Below, piece after piece: positions 12,634 through 25,054 of a DNA stretch of 64,000 bases. Source of the DNA: Rhizophagus clarus (Eukaryota > Glomeromycota > Glomeromycetes > Glomerales > Glomeraceae); NCBI GenBank assembly GCA_015698045.1, contig BLAL01000013.1:496001-560000 (forward strand). The letters run 5' to 3'. Made by a program: the position numbers and the translations under genes. The notes below the pieces were generated by a model. The model ran no database searches. It had not been told where the DNA came from and saw nothing but the letters and a program-made list of their open reading frames with translations. How positions within the stretch are numbered: the first letter of the stretch is position 1; the number at the start of each line of letters is the position of its first letter.

Positions 12634-13050
12634 GACAATAGTAAATTGGTGAGTTTACCCAAATTAAAAATATTTTGCTTAAGTAATTGATTTAAAAGTC
12701 TAACAATCCTACACAGGAATGTCTGAAGAATATAATGAACCATAAATTATTCTTGTAAAATTAATATTAACTGAGATCATTAAATTTTCCGAAAAAATTT
12801 TTATAATAATGCGAACCACTTTTAAAAAAATTTATTAATTATGCGAACCATCCTTTTGTGTTACACAGAATATATAAAAATTTAAATTGAGTGTATAAAT
12901 GGCAAATTTAACTCTAACCTTAAGCAGATATTGTTAGTCCACACATTTTGGCTTCATTAAAAATTGAATATATCAAAAATTTAATCAACTTTACTAGTGT
13001 GCCGGGTGCTACGGTGACCTCTATTATAAGATTTCCCGGTCCTCTTCCGA
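12634..13050. mobile_element. 417-bp presence/absence segment in duplicate unit 1
   Basis: Unit 1 has 417 bp that unit 2 lacks (junction near 19517-19523). The segment is flanked by CTTCCGA at 12627-12633 and again at 13044-13050, while unit 2 has a single copy. It is either an insertion with a 7-bp target duplication or a deletion in unit 2 between short repeats. Its ends show no clear inverted repeat, so no element family is named. Confidence 0.55.
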
Positions 13051-15327
13051 TACATTACTACTATCTTCAAATCTGAAATTAAAAGTATATAAATATATTA
13101 AATATTCCATTTCTAAAGTTTAATATAGAATCTTGATCTAAAACTTAACAGCATGCAAGAAAGCCGTTTAACAACAAGATGGTTATATTAATAAAATTCT
13201 TAACCGTTACTGTACGTTCTTTCTTCCAAAAACCTTTATCATACCACGTAAAGAATCAAAAAAAAGATTAGTTTTGGATTAAAAAGGGAAGGATAAAATT
13301 TAACACAGTAATCAATGCTAAAATGGGTTAGAGATATTCCAAATTTGAAAACTAAATTTTATGTTAACGTTAACGTTTCATGTCGAAATGAATCGGATCT
13401 TAACTGAATGTAAAGCCCGTGGCCACCCACCACTCACCACTCACCAGGCCAAGAAGAGTATTTACCAATTTTTTTTTGTATATTATTGCCACTAATACTG
13501 TATTTTTTTCTCTTCTTTTCCTTTTTGTCCTTTTTTTTTAATTTACTCTTTTTTGGTTAAGAAATTTAGAAATTCTACAATTTGATTTTTTTTTCTTTGC
13601 GACGAAGGATTGGGTTGAATCATACTGCAAATGAGCATGATTTTTTGCTAATTCTTTTTTTTCTTAATTACACGCTCATTTCAAATTAGAATTTACAAAA
13701 TCTTACAACTAAACACACTATCATATCACACAAAAAAAAATATAGACATAAAGATGCATCTTTATTTAACTAACATTAAATCTTTTTTTATTAACGTTAA
13801 ATGGTTATAATTTTTTTTTTTTAAAAAATAATGAATAATTTGCTAATCGACTTATAAAAAAAATTGATTTTACGTTCGGACAGGATCTGACAAATAGTAA
13901 TAGCTGCGAAAAATCAGCAGGCATGAGCTTTCTGCTTCTTTTTTCTTTTCTCCTTTTTCTCCTTAAAAAAATATATATATAAATATAAACCAAAAGTTTG
14001 ATTAATAATCAATTATTATTTTTTTTTTTTTAAAGATTTGTCACTTGATTTTGTGACGTAAGATCAACTTTGATTAGGCTGCGGATTTGGGTAGGTAGTC
14101 ATGTGAATTTTTTTTGATTACTAATTCGTCTTTTAGGCTTGGATACTCGGTTAGACTCACGGAGCAATCTGAATGATGATTAGATTATTAATATTATTGA
14201 AATTTTTTTTCACCTTTAAGTTCAAATCGGTAAGTACAAAAAAATTTTTTTTTCAAGTTATTTTTTGATTCCTAATTATTAAATATATGTTTTTTTTTCT
14301 TATCTTTTAGGTTTAGTAAGGACCAATTACTATACACTGTTTTTATTTTTGATGTTTCGATGGGACTTATAGGTGGTGCCGAAACAATCTGGATATAGAT
14401 ATATTGTAATGAATCATCAAATTTGAATATTGTATTGTATATGAATTAATTATAGAGTAAAATTAACATTAATAATACGCCAGAAGTTAGTAATATTTAA
14501 AAGAAAAATGGAAATTTAATTTTAACTAATTTTTCATTAACGAATTCTTTAATTGTTTAATTCTAAAGAAATCTCACAAATACATATATACCAGTAAGTC
14601 TAAAAATAATAATGACAATCTGTCAAAACACGCTCAACACATTCAAAGAAATATTAGCCAACATCAAGCTAAACAGAAAAAATGTTCATGATATGCTGTA
14701 CAAAAATAATATAATTGTAATTAGTATTATTTTTAATTTTTCGAATTTTTTATTAAAAATTTTCACATCTCGCAAACAAATAAATTTTAGTCTTTGTTAA
14801 AAATTTATTCTAGATAAAAAAATTAAGTACTAGTTTAAATAAGTATATTTTATGGTATTTCTTTTTTAAAAAAATATTCGCTTACACGCTGGATCTTGAA
14901 GACTATGAAACTATTATTATGTTTAACGGCTTTGGTTTTTGAATAGTCTTTCAATTAAAATAAGATTACAGAATAAACACGTTAAACTCGTCTAACCCAC
15001 AATAAACATTTTCATCATCTGTTCTTTGGTATTTTTTTTTTGAAATATCATTAAGTTATACAGTTAACCATAGGTTTAAAATAAAATAAAAATAACCATA
15101 TATAATATTTTATTGCATGTTATAATATAAATAAATTATTTAAATTACAAACTAAGAATATTGAAAGATTACTCTAAGTCTTAGTGTTTAAATAATTTAT
15201 AATAAGGAAAATTTCAAATTTAATAATAACATTTTGTAAAATTAGTCTGTATCTAGATATCTAAATGAATGTATTTTGGGAATATTTAGTAATTTAATAA
15301 TTATTTAAAATCAAACGAAATTCATCA
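13051..15327. other. Non-coding part of duplicate unit 1
   Basis: Aligns with 19524-21797 in unit 2. It holds many T-runs and a (TA)n tract near 13970. An open frame at 14612-14800 (+) is kept in unit 2 at 21060-21257 with one in-frame 9-nt difference (MTICQN start, NFSNFLLK middle). That conservation is weak evidence because the duplicates are young. A segment at about 14885-15055 recurs inverted at 29208-29375. Confidence 0.45.
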
Positions 15328-17523
15328 TTAATAAAAATCCTTACTATCAGGAAGTTCCAATTCATCTTGTTCTCCTGAGTGAAGGTTAGGGTTGTTATGC
15401 ACTTCATCCTCATCATCTAAATTGAAATAAATTAAAATTAAAAACAGTACAATATATTGTCATTATTAAATATTTATCTCGTATATATACCATCAGTATA
15501 AACGTTCTTTATCTGTTGTTCCATTATTTCTTCTCTATAATAATTATTTTGAACATCTAAAGAATATAAATAATTTATTTTAATCGTAGTAATAATATTA
15601 ACTATAATAGTTAAATTAATGTACTTTACTTACCTGCTTTTGAGCTTATTTGTAATTCGTTAAATACTTTGGACAAATTTTTACTGTCACCTAAAGTTAT
15701 TATTAATTTGGTTATTTCTGTTGAAAATCAAAATTTATGTAAGCTAAAACTACCTTTATTGATCAAAATACCATTGTCGTCCTGATTAATTGATTTACCA
15801 AAATCATCAACTAAAAAGAGTCAAATTTAATTGCTTAGTTAATGCGCATAATTAAATATTTAATTTAATAATTACTTACTGTTATCAGGAATATAAAAGT
15901 CGTATGGTTTACTATAAAATGCTAAAAATTAAAAAAGAGTTAATTATTTTGATTATTTATAAATACAGTAGGTACTGTAAATTAAAAATAATTTATACCT
16001 TCTAGTTCATCTATTGTTTAAATCAAAAAAAAAATATAATTAGATTATTAATATATATTTCTAATATTTAAATTTATAATTTATATAATACCTTCTGTTG
16101 CATTTCTCGGTTCAGGAAGATTGTCAAATTGATGTAGTTTGCTTGTAAATAGTTTGCTACTGCTAGCATAATTTTCTATTTTAAAATTATTGTTTTCTTC
16201 TAGTTGAAATAATGATTCATTTGATTTACTTTGATAAAATAAATTAACTTCTCCCATTTTTCTCCGAAGTGTAAAAATATCAGGTCGTTTTGATGGGTCA
16301 GCATCCCAACATTGAACCATTAAATTTTTATATTCTAAAGGAGTTCCTGGTACGATATTTGGTCTTATACCATTAACAATATTCATTGCAAGATCATAAT
16401 TATGTTCATAATTAAAAAATGGTGGTCGTCCAGATGAAATTTCCCACATAAGTATTGCAATACTATAAATATCAGATTTAAAAGTCTGCTCTTTCCCAAC
16501 AATAACTTCAGGAGCTAAATAAGGAAGATTTCCATATATACTTTTTAATAACCTATCTGCGGACCCACAAAATCCAAGGTCACTAATATCGAATCTACCT
16601 TGATTAAGTAATATATTTCCAGAATGCAAATCTCTATGAATTGCATTCTCATCATGAATTTTTTCTAGTGCATTAATTATATCAACAGCAATTTGAACTT
16701 TTTCTTTCCATGTAAGTTGATTATGATTCTGTTGTAGATATTTTCTTAAATCTGTATCATATACATTCATTACAAGCATATAATCCCCATTTGATGGATC
16801 TTGTGTTATGCCATAACATTGAACAACTACCGAATATTTATTGCTTATAGTTAAATGTGATCTAGCCTATTAAAAAAAAAATAATTAAGATTCAATTATT
16901 TAGTTAAATTTTAAACATTTTAGAATACTAACCTCTTCAAGCCAACTTTGGTTTGCATTTTCAACATTTTCTAATCTTTTAAGTACTACTTCATGACTTC
17001 CAAATCTTACTAATCGTTGTTTTTTGGAATCCCATTCAATAAAATATCCATCAATCCAAGTTGCTTCATAAATTTCAGAAAATCCACCTTTTGTTAGATA
17101 TTCAATATTTCGTAGATTATTATATGGAATCCATTCCGGTATCATTTCTGGTGTAATTACTTTCATTTGACATTCTCGTATTAAATTATCAATAACATCA
17201 TTTCCTGATGTCCAATTTGAAAAACTTTCTTTTAAATAATTTCGAACACAGTGTTCACAAAATAACGTAGCTAAGCATTCTTGGTTGCAATTTTCACAAA
17301 TTCTTTTTGCTCCTTCATCAAAAATAAGTTTATTTAGGTCATAAGTTTTAGTAATTATTTTTATTGCTTCAAATTTTTCATTTTCTGTAAGAGATTTATC
17401 GTCAAGAATTATCTGTTTTCTAAATTCATATGTTTTGTGTGTATCTCTACCAGTATCATTATCTATTAACGCATATGATTTATTGAGTACAGCATATAAT
17501 ACGTCATTACGAATATCAGACAT
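15328..17523 (-). CDS. Protein kinase A, duplicate unit 1 (eight exons)
   Basis: Minus-strand exons, 5' to 3': 17523-16933, 16866-16092, 16010-15999 (12 nt), 15921-15880, 15810-15754, 15717-15634, 15556-15491 and 15416-15328. Every junction is GT-AG and the total, 1716 nt, is an exact frame for 571 aa. Cys76, 79, 83, 89 and 92 form a compact zinc-type motif. The kinase domain has a GGFSEIYEA loop from 146, Lys182 in VVLK, HRDLHSGN (Asp276), DLG (Asp293) and LAPEV. The C-terminal exons encode an acidic tail (DDEDEV near the end). I start at MSDIRND because the duplicate starts there; the frame extends upstream to 17607 without support. Predicted active kinase; target unknown. Confidence 0.9.
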
Positions 17524-18542
17524 GCTTAAATATTTTAAAAATTTAATTTGAAACAAAAGAAAAACAAAGCCATACTGTAACTTATCATAGTTAATCCATG
17601 TAACCAATGTTACATAAAATCTGTATCACAAACTTTGGTAGTACTTTTTTTTAAGATTTTTTTTTTCATTGTAAAAGACGTAGTGCATCAAAAATTTTGT
17701 GAAAAAATAGGTTTAAGCTATTAAATTAAAATTCCACTTTAATAATTAGAATGGAACGATTGTTTTCAATATGTTACATAAAGTCATTAATAATTATTAT
17801 TTCTCAAATAATAACTTTCATAATATTTTCTCACAAAACTTTATTGAAATATGAAATTACAATTTTGAGATTCTTATAAATACTTTATCTTCAATTAATT
17901 TTATTTTATACATTTTTATATACAATAGTTATAATAATATAAACTTATAGATTGATAATCAGATTCAATTAAAGTTCATTTTAAAATAAGCTATTTAGCT
18001 AAGAGATAGAAACATAAATTTGGTTAAAATAATAATGAATTCTTAAGATGTGTGTCTTTGCTTTTGAGTTTAATTAATTTTTTAGAAAGACAGATTGCTT
18101 GCATGTAAATATATATACTTTTCAGAAAAGGTTACTACTATAAAATGAAACGTCAGAAAATTAAGTTATTATGCTTTAATTAAAACCATTATTAATTGAT
18201 CACATATGCGACTGTTTAGATAATGACCATAATTATTTTATTAATAATAAATTGTGTATAGAGAAAAAAATGGCGGTTTAGTCATATGCAAAAATTTATT
18301 GTATACATAAAGTTGAATGAATATCTAACAGATTCCTGTGCTTCATTATACAAAACTCCTTGATATACATATAAAGTTAATAGGAAATAACTGTATTACA
18401 GAATCAGATCTAAAAGGGATAAATAACATGGTTGTGTAATGTTGTGTTGGCCTTAGCCCATCATTTATTTATGCCGACTGTAAAACCTGTAAAAACCTGA
18501 ATAAAACCTTTGTAAAACCTAGACCGGAAAACGAAAAGGGGC
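17524..18542. other. Upstream region of kinase A
   Basis: Aligns closely with 24002-25054 upstream of kinase B, so the promoter was duplicated with the gene. It ends with repeated AAAACCTGTAAAAACCTG-type motifs (about 18482-18522). No further gene seen. Confidence 0.5.
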
Positions 18543-18723
18543 TTTTAACTAATTAAGCAATTAGAAAAACAACATATTTAAATAAACGAACAACTTATGA
18601 ATAGTTAGCAGCAAAAAGCCGTCCAAAATATTTATAAGAAGCTTGAAAAGACAATTATAATTTAATAATTTTTATAATAATTGTTTAACGTTAACATGAT
18701 TTAATTTTTTTTTTTTTTTTTAG

Positions 18724-18912
18724 ATATTCAAAATGATTATAAGATAGAAACAATGCAGCAGCAAACAAAGAAACATATTAAAGATATTGGTAACTGAAAT
18801 CAAACAGTTATTTAAGCCTTACAATTATTGTTATATATTTGTTTTAATTTTTTAATTTTATTAACTTACTGCATATGGAACTACCTGATAGCAAGAATTT
18901 ATTTACTTCATA
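18724..18912 (+). pseudogene. Orphan tail exons of the kinase pseudogene
   Basis: 18724-18789 is a 66-nt exon copy (TMQQQTKKHIKD) with acceptor and donor intact, followed near 18873 by a shortened last-exon remnant (ELPDSK-like). No kinase body precedes them. They exist because the duplicated segment begins inside an intron of the pseudogene, so only its 3' end was copied. Confidence 0.75.
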
Positions 18913-21797
18913 ATGAAATTTTAAATAATCAAATTTAATATTACTGAATTATTTTATGTCTCTTTTTCTAGTCATTCAAGTATAACAGATGAATTTAAAT
19001 ATTATTATTTATTTATTAAAATTATGTTACATGACTTACATCTTCCAAAATTCTTAGTTAATTAATTGCTGTATAACATTACCTATATTATACATCAATA
19101 ATTTTTTAGTTTATTGATCCAACAGCGCTTTTAGTTGAAAACTAAATTGGTATTTTTTTTCTTCTCTTAAAACTAGAAAGCTTGAAAATAGTATACACAA
19201 ATAAAATTTTTTATTTACAATTTAAATAACGATAAGAAAATAAAAATCATAGATTCAACTATTATAAAATTAAGAATGTCAAGTAATTACTTTCTCTTGG
19301 GAAGCCATTACACAGCAGGTTTATTATTTTTGGTATGATTCTGAAATAATGATTTGGTAGTATTTTTTACATATAGATTCAAGAACACTAAAAAATAAGG
19401 TACTTGGATTTACAAAACATACAGCAAATCAACTTTATTAATATAAAAATTTTATCAATAGATGGAAAGGCTTAATGATTAATAAAAAAGTTTTCCTTCA
19501 TTTTCAAGTATGTATAACCTTCCGATACATAACTACTATCTTTCAAATCTGAAATTAAAAGTATATAAATATATTAAATATTCCATTTCTGAAGTTTAAT
19601 ATAGAATCTTGATCTAAAACTTAACAGCATGCAAAAAAACCGTTTAACAACAAGATGGTTATATTAATAAAATTCTTAACCGTTACTGTACGTTCTTTCT
19701 TCCAAAAACCTTTATCATATCACGTAAAAAAAGATTAGTTTTGGATTAAAAAGGGAAGGCTAAAATTTAACACCGCAGTAATCAATGCTAAAATGGGTTA
19801 GAGATATTCCAAATTTGAAAACTAAATTTCATGTTAACGTTAACGTTTCATGTCGAAATAAATCGGATCTTAACTAAATATAAGCCCGTGCCCACCCACC
19901 ACTCACCACTCATCAGGCCAAGAAGAGTATTTACCGATCTTTTTTGTATATTATTGTCACTAATACTGTATTTTTTTCTCTTTTCCTTTTTGTCCTTTTT
20001 TTTTAATTTACTCTCTTTTGGTTAAGAAATTTAGACATTCTACAATTTAATTTTTTTCTTAGGTTTGTTCGGCTTTGCGACAAAGGATCGGGTTGAATCA
20101 TACTGCAAATGCGCATGATTTTTGCTAATCCTTTTTTTCTTAATCACACACGCTCACTTCAAATTAGAATTTACAAAATCTTACAACTAAACCCACTATC
20201 ATATCACACAAAAAAATATAGACATAAAGATGCATTTTGATTTAACTAACATTAAATCTTTTTTTATTAACGTTAAATGATTACTAATTTTTTTTTTAAA
20301 AAAAAAATAAAAAATAAAAAATAAAAAATAATTTGTTAATCAAATTATCTAATTTTTTTAAAAAATTTGATTTTACGTTCGGACAGAATCTAACAAATAG
20401 TAATAGCTGCGAAAAATCAGCAGGCATGAGCTTTCTGCTTCTTTTTTCTTTTCTTTTCTCCTTTTTCTCCTTAAAAATATATATATATATATATATAAAC
20501 CAAAAGTTTGATTAATAATCAATTTTTTTTTTTTTTTTTTTTGTGACGTGACTTTGATTAGGCTGCGGATTTGGGTAGGTAGTCATATGAAATTTTTTTG
20601 ATTACTAATTCGTCTTTTAGGCTTGGATACTCGGTTAGCAATCTGAATTACTAATATTATTGAAATTTTTTCACACCTTAGTACAAAAAAAATTTTTTTT
20701 CAAGTTATTTTTTGATTCCTAATTATTAAATATATGATTTTTTTTTCTTATCTTTTAGGTTTAGTAAGGACCAATTACTATACACTGTTTTTATTTTTGA
20801 TGTTTCGATGGGACTTATAAGTGGTGCTGAAACAATCTGGATATAGATATATTGTAATGAATCATCAAATTTGAATATTGTATTGTATATGAATTAATTA
20901 TAGAGTAAAATTAACATTAATAATACGCCAGAAGTTAGTAATATTTAAAAGAAAAATGGAAATTTAATTTTAACTAATTTTTCATTAACGAATTCTTTAA
21001 TTGTTTAATTCTAAAGAAATCTCACAAATACATATATACTAGTAAGTCTAAAAATAATAATGACAATCTGTCAAAACATGATCAATACATTCAAAGCAAT
21101 ATTAGCCAACATCAAACTAAACAGAAAAAATGTTCATGATATGCTAAGATTACTGTACAAAAATAATATAATTGTAATTAGTATTATTTTTAATTTTTCG
21201 AATTTTTTATTAAAAATTTGCACATCTCGCAAACAAATAAATTTTAGTCTTTGTTAAAATTTTATTCTAGATAAAAAAATTAAGTACTAGTTTAAATAAG
21301 TATATTTAATGGTATTTCTTTTTTAAAAAAATATTCGCTTACACGCTGGATCTTGAAGACTATGAATTTATTATTATGTTTAACGACTTTGACTTTTGAA
21401 TGGTCTTTCAATTAAAATAAGATTATGGAATAAACACGTTGAACCCGTCTAACCCACAATAAACATTTTCATCATCTGTTCTTTGGTATATTTTTTTTTT
21501 TTTTTTTTTTTTGAAATATCATTAAGTTATACAGTTAACCATGGGTTTAAAATAAAGAAAAATAACCATATATAATAATTTATTGCATGATATAATATAA
21601 ATAAATTATTTAAATTACAAACTAAGAATTTCGGAAGATTACTCTAAGCCTTAGTGTTTAAATAATTTATAATAAGAAAAATTTCAAATTTAATAATAAC
21701 AACGTTTTGTAAAATTAGTCTGTATTTAGATATCTAAATGAGCATATTTTAGGAATATTTAGTAATTTAATAATGATTTAAAATCAAATGAAATTCA
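18913..21797. other. Non-coding part of duplicate unit 2
   Basis: Counterpart of 12035-15327 without the 417-bp segment. It contains the small conserved frame 21060-21257 (+) described under unit 1, a long T-run near 21490, and no gene I can support. Confidence 0.45.
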
Positions 21798-24001
21798 TCA
21801 TTCATAAAAATCCCTACTATCAGGAAGTTCCAATTCATCTTGTTCTCCTGAGTGAAGATTAGGATTGTTGTACACTTCATCCTCATCATCTATATTTAAA
21901 TAAAATTAAATTAAAAAACAGCACAGATATATTGTCATTATTAAATATTTATCTCATATATATACCATCAGTATAAACGTTCTTTATCTGTTGTTCCATT
22001 ATTTCTTCTCCATAATAATTATTTTGAACATCTAAAGAATATAAATAATTTATTTTAATCGTAGTAATAATATTAACTATAATAGTTAAATTAGTGTACT
22101 CTACTTACCTGCTTTTGAGCTTATTTGTAATTCATTAAATACTTTGGACAAGTTTTTACTGTCACCTAAAGTTATTATTAATTTGGTTATTTCTGTTGAA
22201 AATCAAAATTTATATAATCTACAATTACCTTTATTGATCAAAATACCATTGTCGTCCTGATTAATTGATTTACCAAAATCATCAACTAAAAAGAGTCAAA
22301 TTTAATTGCTTAGTTAATGCGCATAATTTAATATTTAATTTAACAATTACTTACTGTTATCAGGAATATAAAAGTCATATGGTTTACTATAAAATGCTAA
22401 AAAAAAAAATTCAAAGAGAGTTAATTATTTCATTAGGTACTATAAATTAATTTAAAATAATTTATACCTTCTAGTTCCTCTATCATTTTAATCAGAAATA
22501 TTATATTATTAATATATACTTTTCTAAATATTTAACAAAAAGATTTATAATTTATATAATACCTTCTGTTGCATTTCTCGGTTCAGGAAGATTGTCAAAT
22601 TGATGTAGTTTGCTTGTAAAAAGTTTGCTACTACTAGTAGTATAATTTTCTATTCTAAAATTATTGTTTTCTTCTAGTTGAAATAATGATTCATTTGATT
22701 TACTTTGATAAAATAAATTAACTCCTCTCATTCTTCTCGCAAGTGTAAAAATATCAGGTCGTTTTGATGGGTCAGCATCCCAACATTGAATCATTAAATT
22801 TTTATATTCTAAAGGAGTTCCTGGTACGATATTTGGTCTTATACCATTAACAATATTCATTGCAAGATAATAATTATGTTCAGAATTAAAAAATGGTGGT
22901 CGTCCAGATGAAATTTCCCACATAAGTATTGCAATACTATAAATATCAGATTTAAAAGTCTGCTCTTTCCCAACAATAACTTCAGGAGCTAAATAAGGAA
23001 GATTTCCATATATACTTTTTAATGGCCTATTCGCGGGCCCACAGAATCCGAGGTCACTGACTCTAAAATTTTGGTCTCTCTGTATAAATAGTATATTTCC
23101 AGAATGCAAATCTCTATGGATTGCATTCTCAACATGAATTTTTTCTAGTGCATTAATTATATTAAAAGCAATTTGAACTTTTTCTTTCCATGTAAGTTGA
23201 TTATGATTCTGTTGTAAATATTTTCTTAAATCTGTATCAAGTATATTCATTACAAGCATATAATTCCCATTTGATGGATCTCGTGTTAAGCCATAACATT
23301 GAACAACATCTGACCATTTATTGCTTACAGTTAAATGTGATCTAGCCTATAAAAAGAAAAATAATTATACCTAAATATTATTAAATTTTAAAACATTTTA
23401 GAATACTAACCTCTTCAAGCCAACGTTGGTTTGCATTTTCAACATTTTCTAATCTTTTAAGTACTACATAATGACTTCCAAATCTTACTAATTGTTGTTT
23501 TTTGGAATCCCATTCAATGTAATACCCATCAACCCAGACTGCTTTATAAATTTCAGAAAATCCGCCTTTTGTTAGATATTCAATATCTTCTAGATTATTA
23601 TATGGAATCCATTCCGGTATCTTATCTGGTGAAATTGTTTTCATTTGACATTCTTGTATTAAATTATCAATATTATCATTTCCAGATGTCCATTTTGGGA
23701 AATTTGATTTTAAATAATTTCGAACACAGTGTTCACAAAATAACGTAGCTAAGCATTCTTGGTTACAATTTTCACAAATTCTTTTTGCTCCTTGATCAAA
23801 AATAAGTTTATTTAGGTCATAAGTTTTAGTAATTATTTTTATTGCTTCAAATTTTTCATTTTCTGTAAGAGATTTATCGTCAAGAATTATCTGTTTTCTA
23901 AATTCATATGTTTTGTGTGTATCTCTACCAGTATCATTATCTATTAACGCATATGATTTATTGAGTACAGCATATAATACGTCATTACGAATATCAGTCA
24001 T
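21798..24001 (-). CDS. Protein kinase B, duplicate unit 2 (eight exons)
   Basis: Minus-strand exons: 24001-23411, 23346-22563, 22479-22468 (12 nt), 22396-22355, 22285-22229, 22192-22109, 22031-21966 and 21889-21798. The total of 1728 nt is an exact frame for 575 aa. All splice sites correspond to those of kinase A. Motifs are the same: five Cys near 76-92, GGFSEIYKA, Lys182, HRDLHSGN (Asp276), DLG (Asp295) and LAPEV. Residues 1-98 differ from kinase A at only two positions, whereas residues 99 to about 168 differ often (KSNFPKW against KESFSNW, IQECQMKT against IRECQMKV). The last exon ends two residues later than a straight copy (YE) because the stop codon shifted. Predicted active. Confidence 0.9.
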
Positions 24002-25054
24002 ACTATCAAAAGCTTTAGTATTTTAAAAATTAATTTGAAACAAAAGAAAAACAAAGCCATACTGTAACTTATCATAGTTAATCCGTGTAACCAATGTTAC
24101 ATTAAATCTGTATCACAAACTTTGGTAGTACTTTTTTTTAAGAATTTTTTTTTTCATTGTAAAAGACGTAGCGCATCAAAAATTTTGTGAAAAAATAGGT
24201 TTAAGCTATTAAATTAAAATTCCACTTTAATAATTAGAATGGAACGATTGTTTTCAATATGTTACATAAAGTTATTGATAATTATTATTTCTCAAATAAT
24301 AACTTTCATAATATTTTTTTTCACAAAATTTTAATTGAAATATGAAATTACAATTTCGAGATTCTTTATCTTCAATTAATTTATTTTATACATTTTTATA
24401 TATGATAGTTATAATAACATAAACTTATAGATTGATAATCATTGATTGATTAAAGTTCATTTAAAACAAGCTATTTAGCTAAGAGATGTAAATATAAATT
24501 TGGTTAAAATAATAATGAATTCTTAAGATGTGTGTCTTTGCTTTTGAGTTTAATTAATTTTTTAGAAAGACAGATTGCTTGCATGTAAATATATATACTT
24601 TTCAGAAAAGGTTACTACTATAAACTGAAACGTCAAAAAATTAAGTTATTATGCTTTAATTAAAACCATTATTAATTGATCACATATGCGACTGTTTAGA
24701 TAATGACCATAATTAATTTATTAATAATAAATTGTGTATAGAGAAAAAAATGGCGGTTTAGTCATACGCAAAAATTTATTGTGTACATAAAGTTGAATGA
24801 ATATCTAACAGATTCCTGTGCTTCATTATACAAAACTCCTTGATATACATATAAAGTTAATAGGAAATAACTGTATTACAGAATCAGATCTAAAAGGGAT
24901 AAATGACATGTTGTATAATGTTGTATTAGCCTTAACTCATCATTTATTTTATGCCGATCTATCATCAACTTACCGATTGTAAAACCTGTAAAAACCTGAA
25001 TAAAACCTTTGTAAAACCTAGACCGAAATATTAGGAAAACGAAAAGGGGCTTTT

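Larger units (their letters stand above)
11655..18542. repeat. Tandem segmental duplication, unit 1
   Basis: This roughly 6.9-kb unit starts at TTTTAAC near 11655 and ends at GAAAAGGGGCTTTT near 18540. The next base starts unit 2. Coding and non-coding parts align over the full length, with small indels and one large one (12634-13050). It contains pseudogene tail exons, about 3.3 kb of non-coding sequence and one intact minus-strand kinase. Confidence 0.92.
18543..25054. repeat. Tandem segmental duplication, unit 2
   Basis: Direct head-to-tail copy of unit 1, beginning CTTTTAACTAATTAAG and ending GAAAAGGGGCTTTTT. Apart from the missing 417 bp, the order of all parts is the same, including the kinase on the minus strand. 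Identity is visibly high in non-coding parts and lower in one portion of the kinase gene. Confidence 0.92.

Noticed and set aside
13805..13993. Frames at 13805 (-) and 20333 (+) in the duplicated block
   Set aside because: They lie over T-runs and (TA)n tracts, on opposite strands of homologous DNA, with no shared protein sense.
17524..17607. Upstream extension of kinase A with an earlier Met
   Set aside because: The duplicate kinase B starts at the homologue of MSDIRND and the extension is not conserved there.
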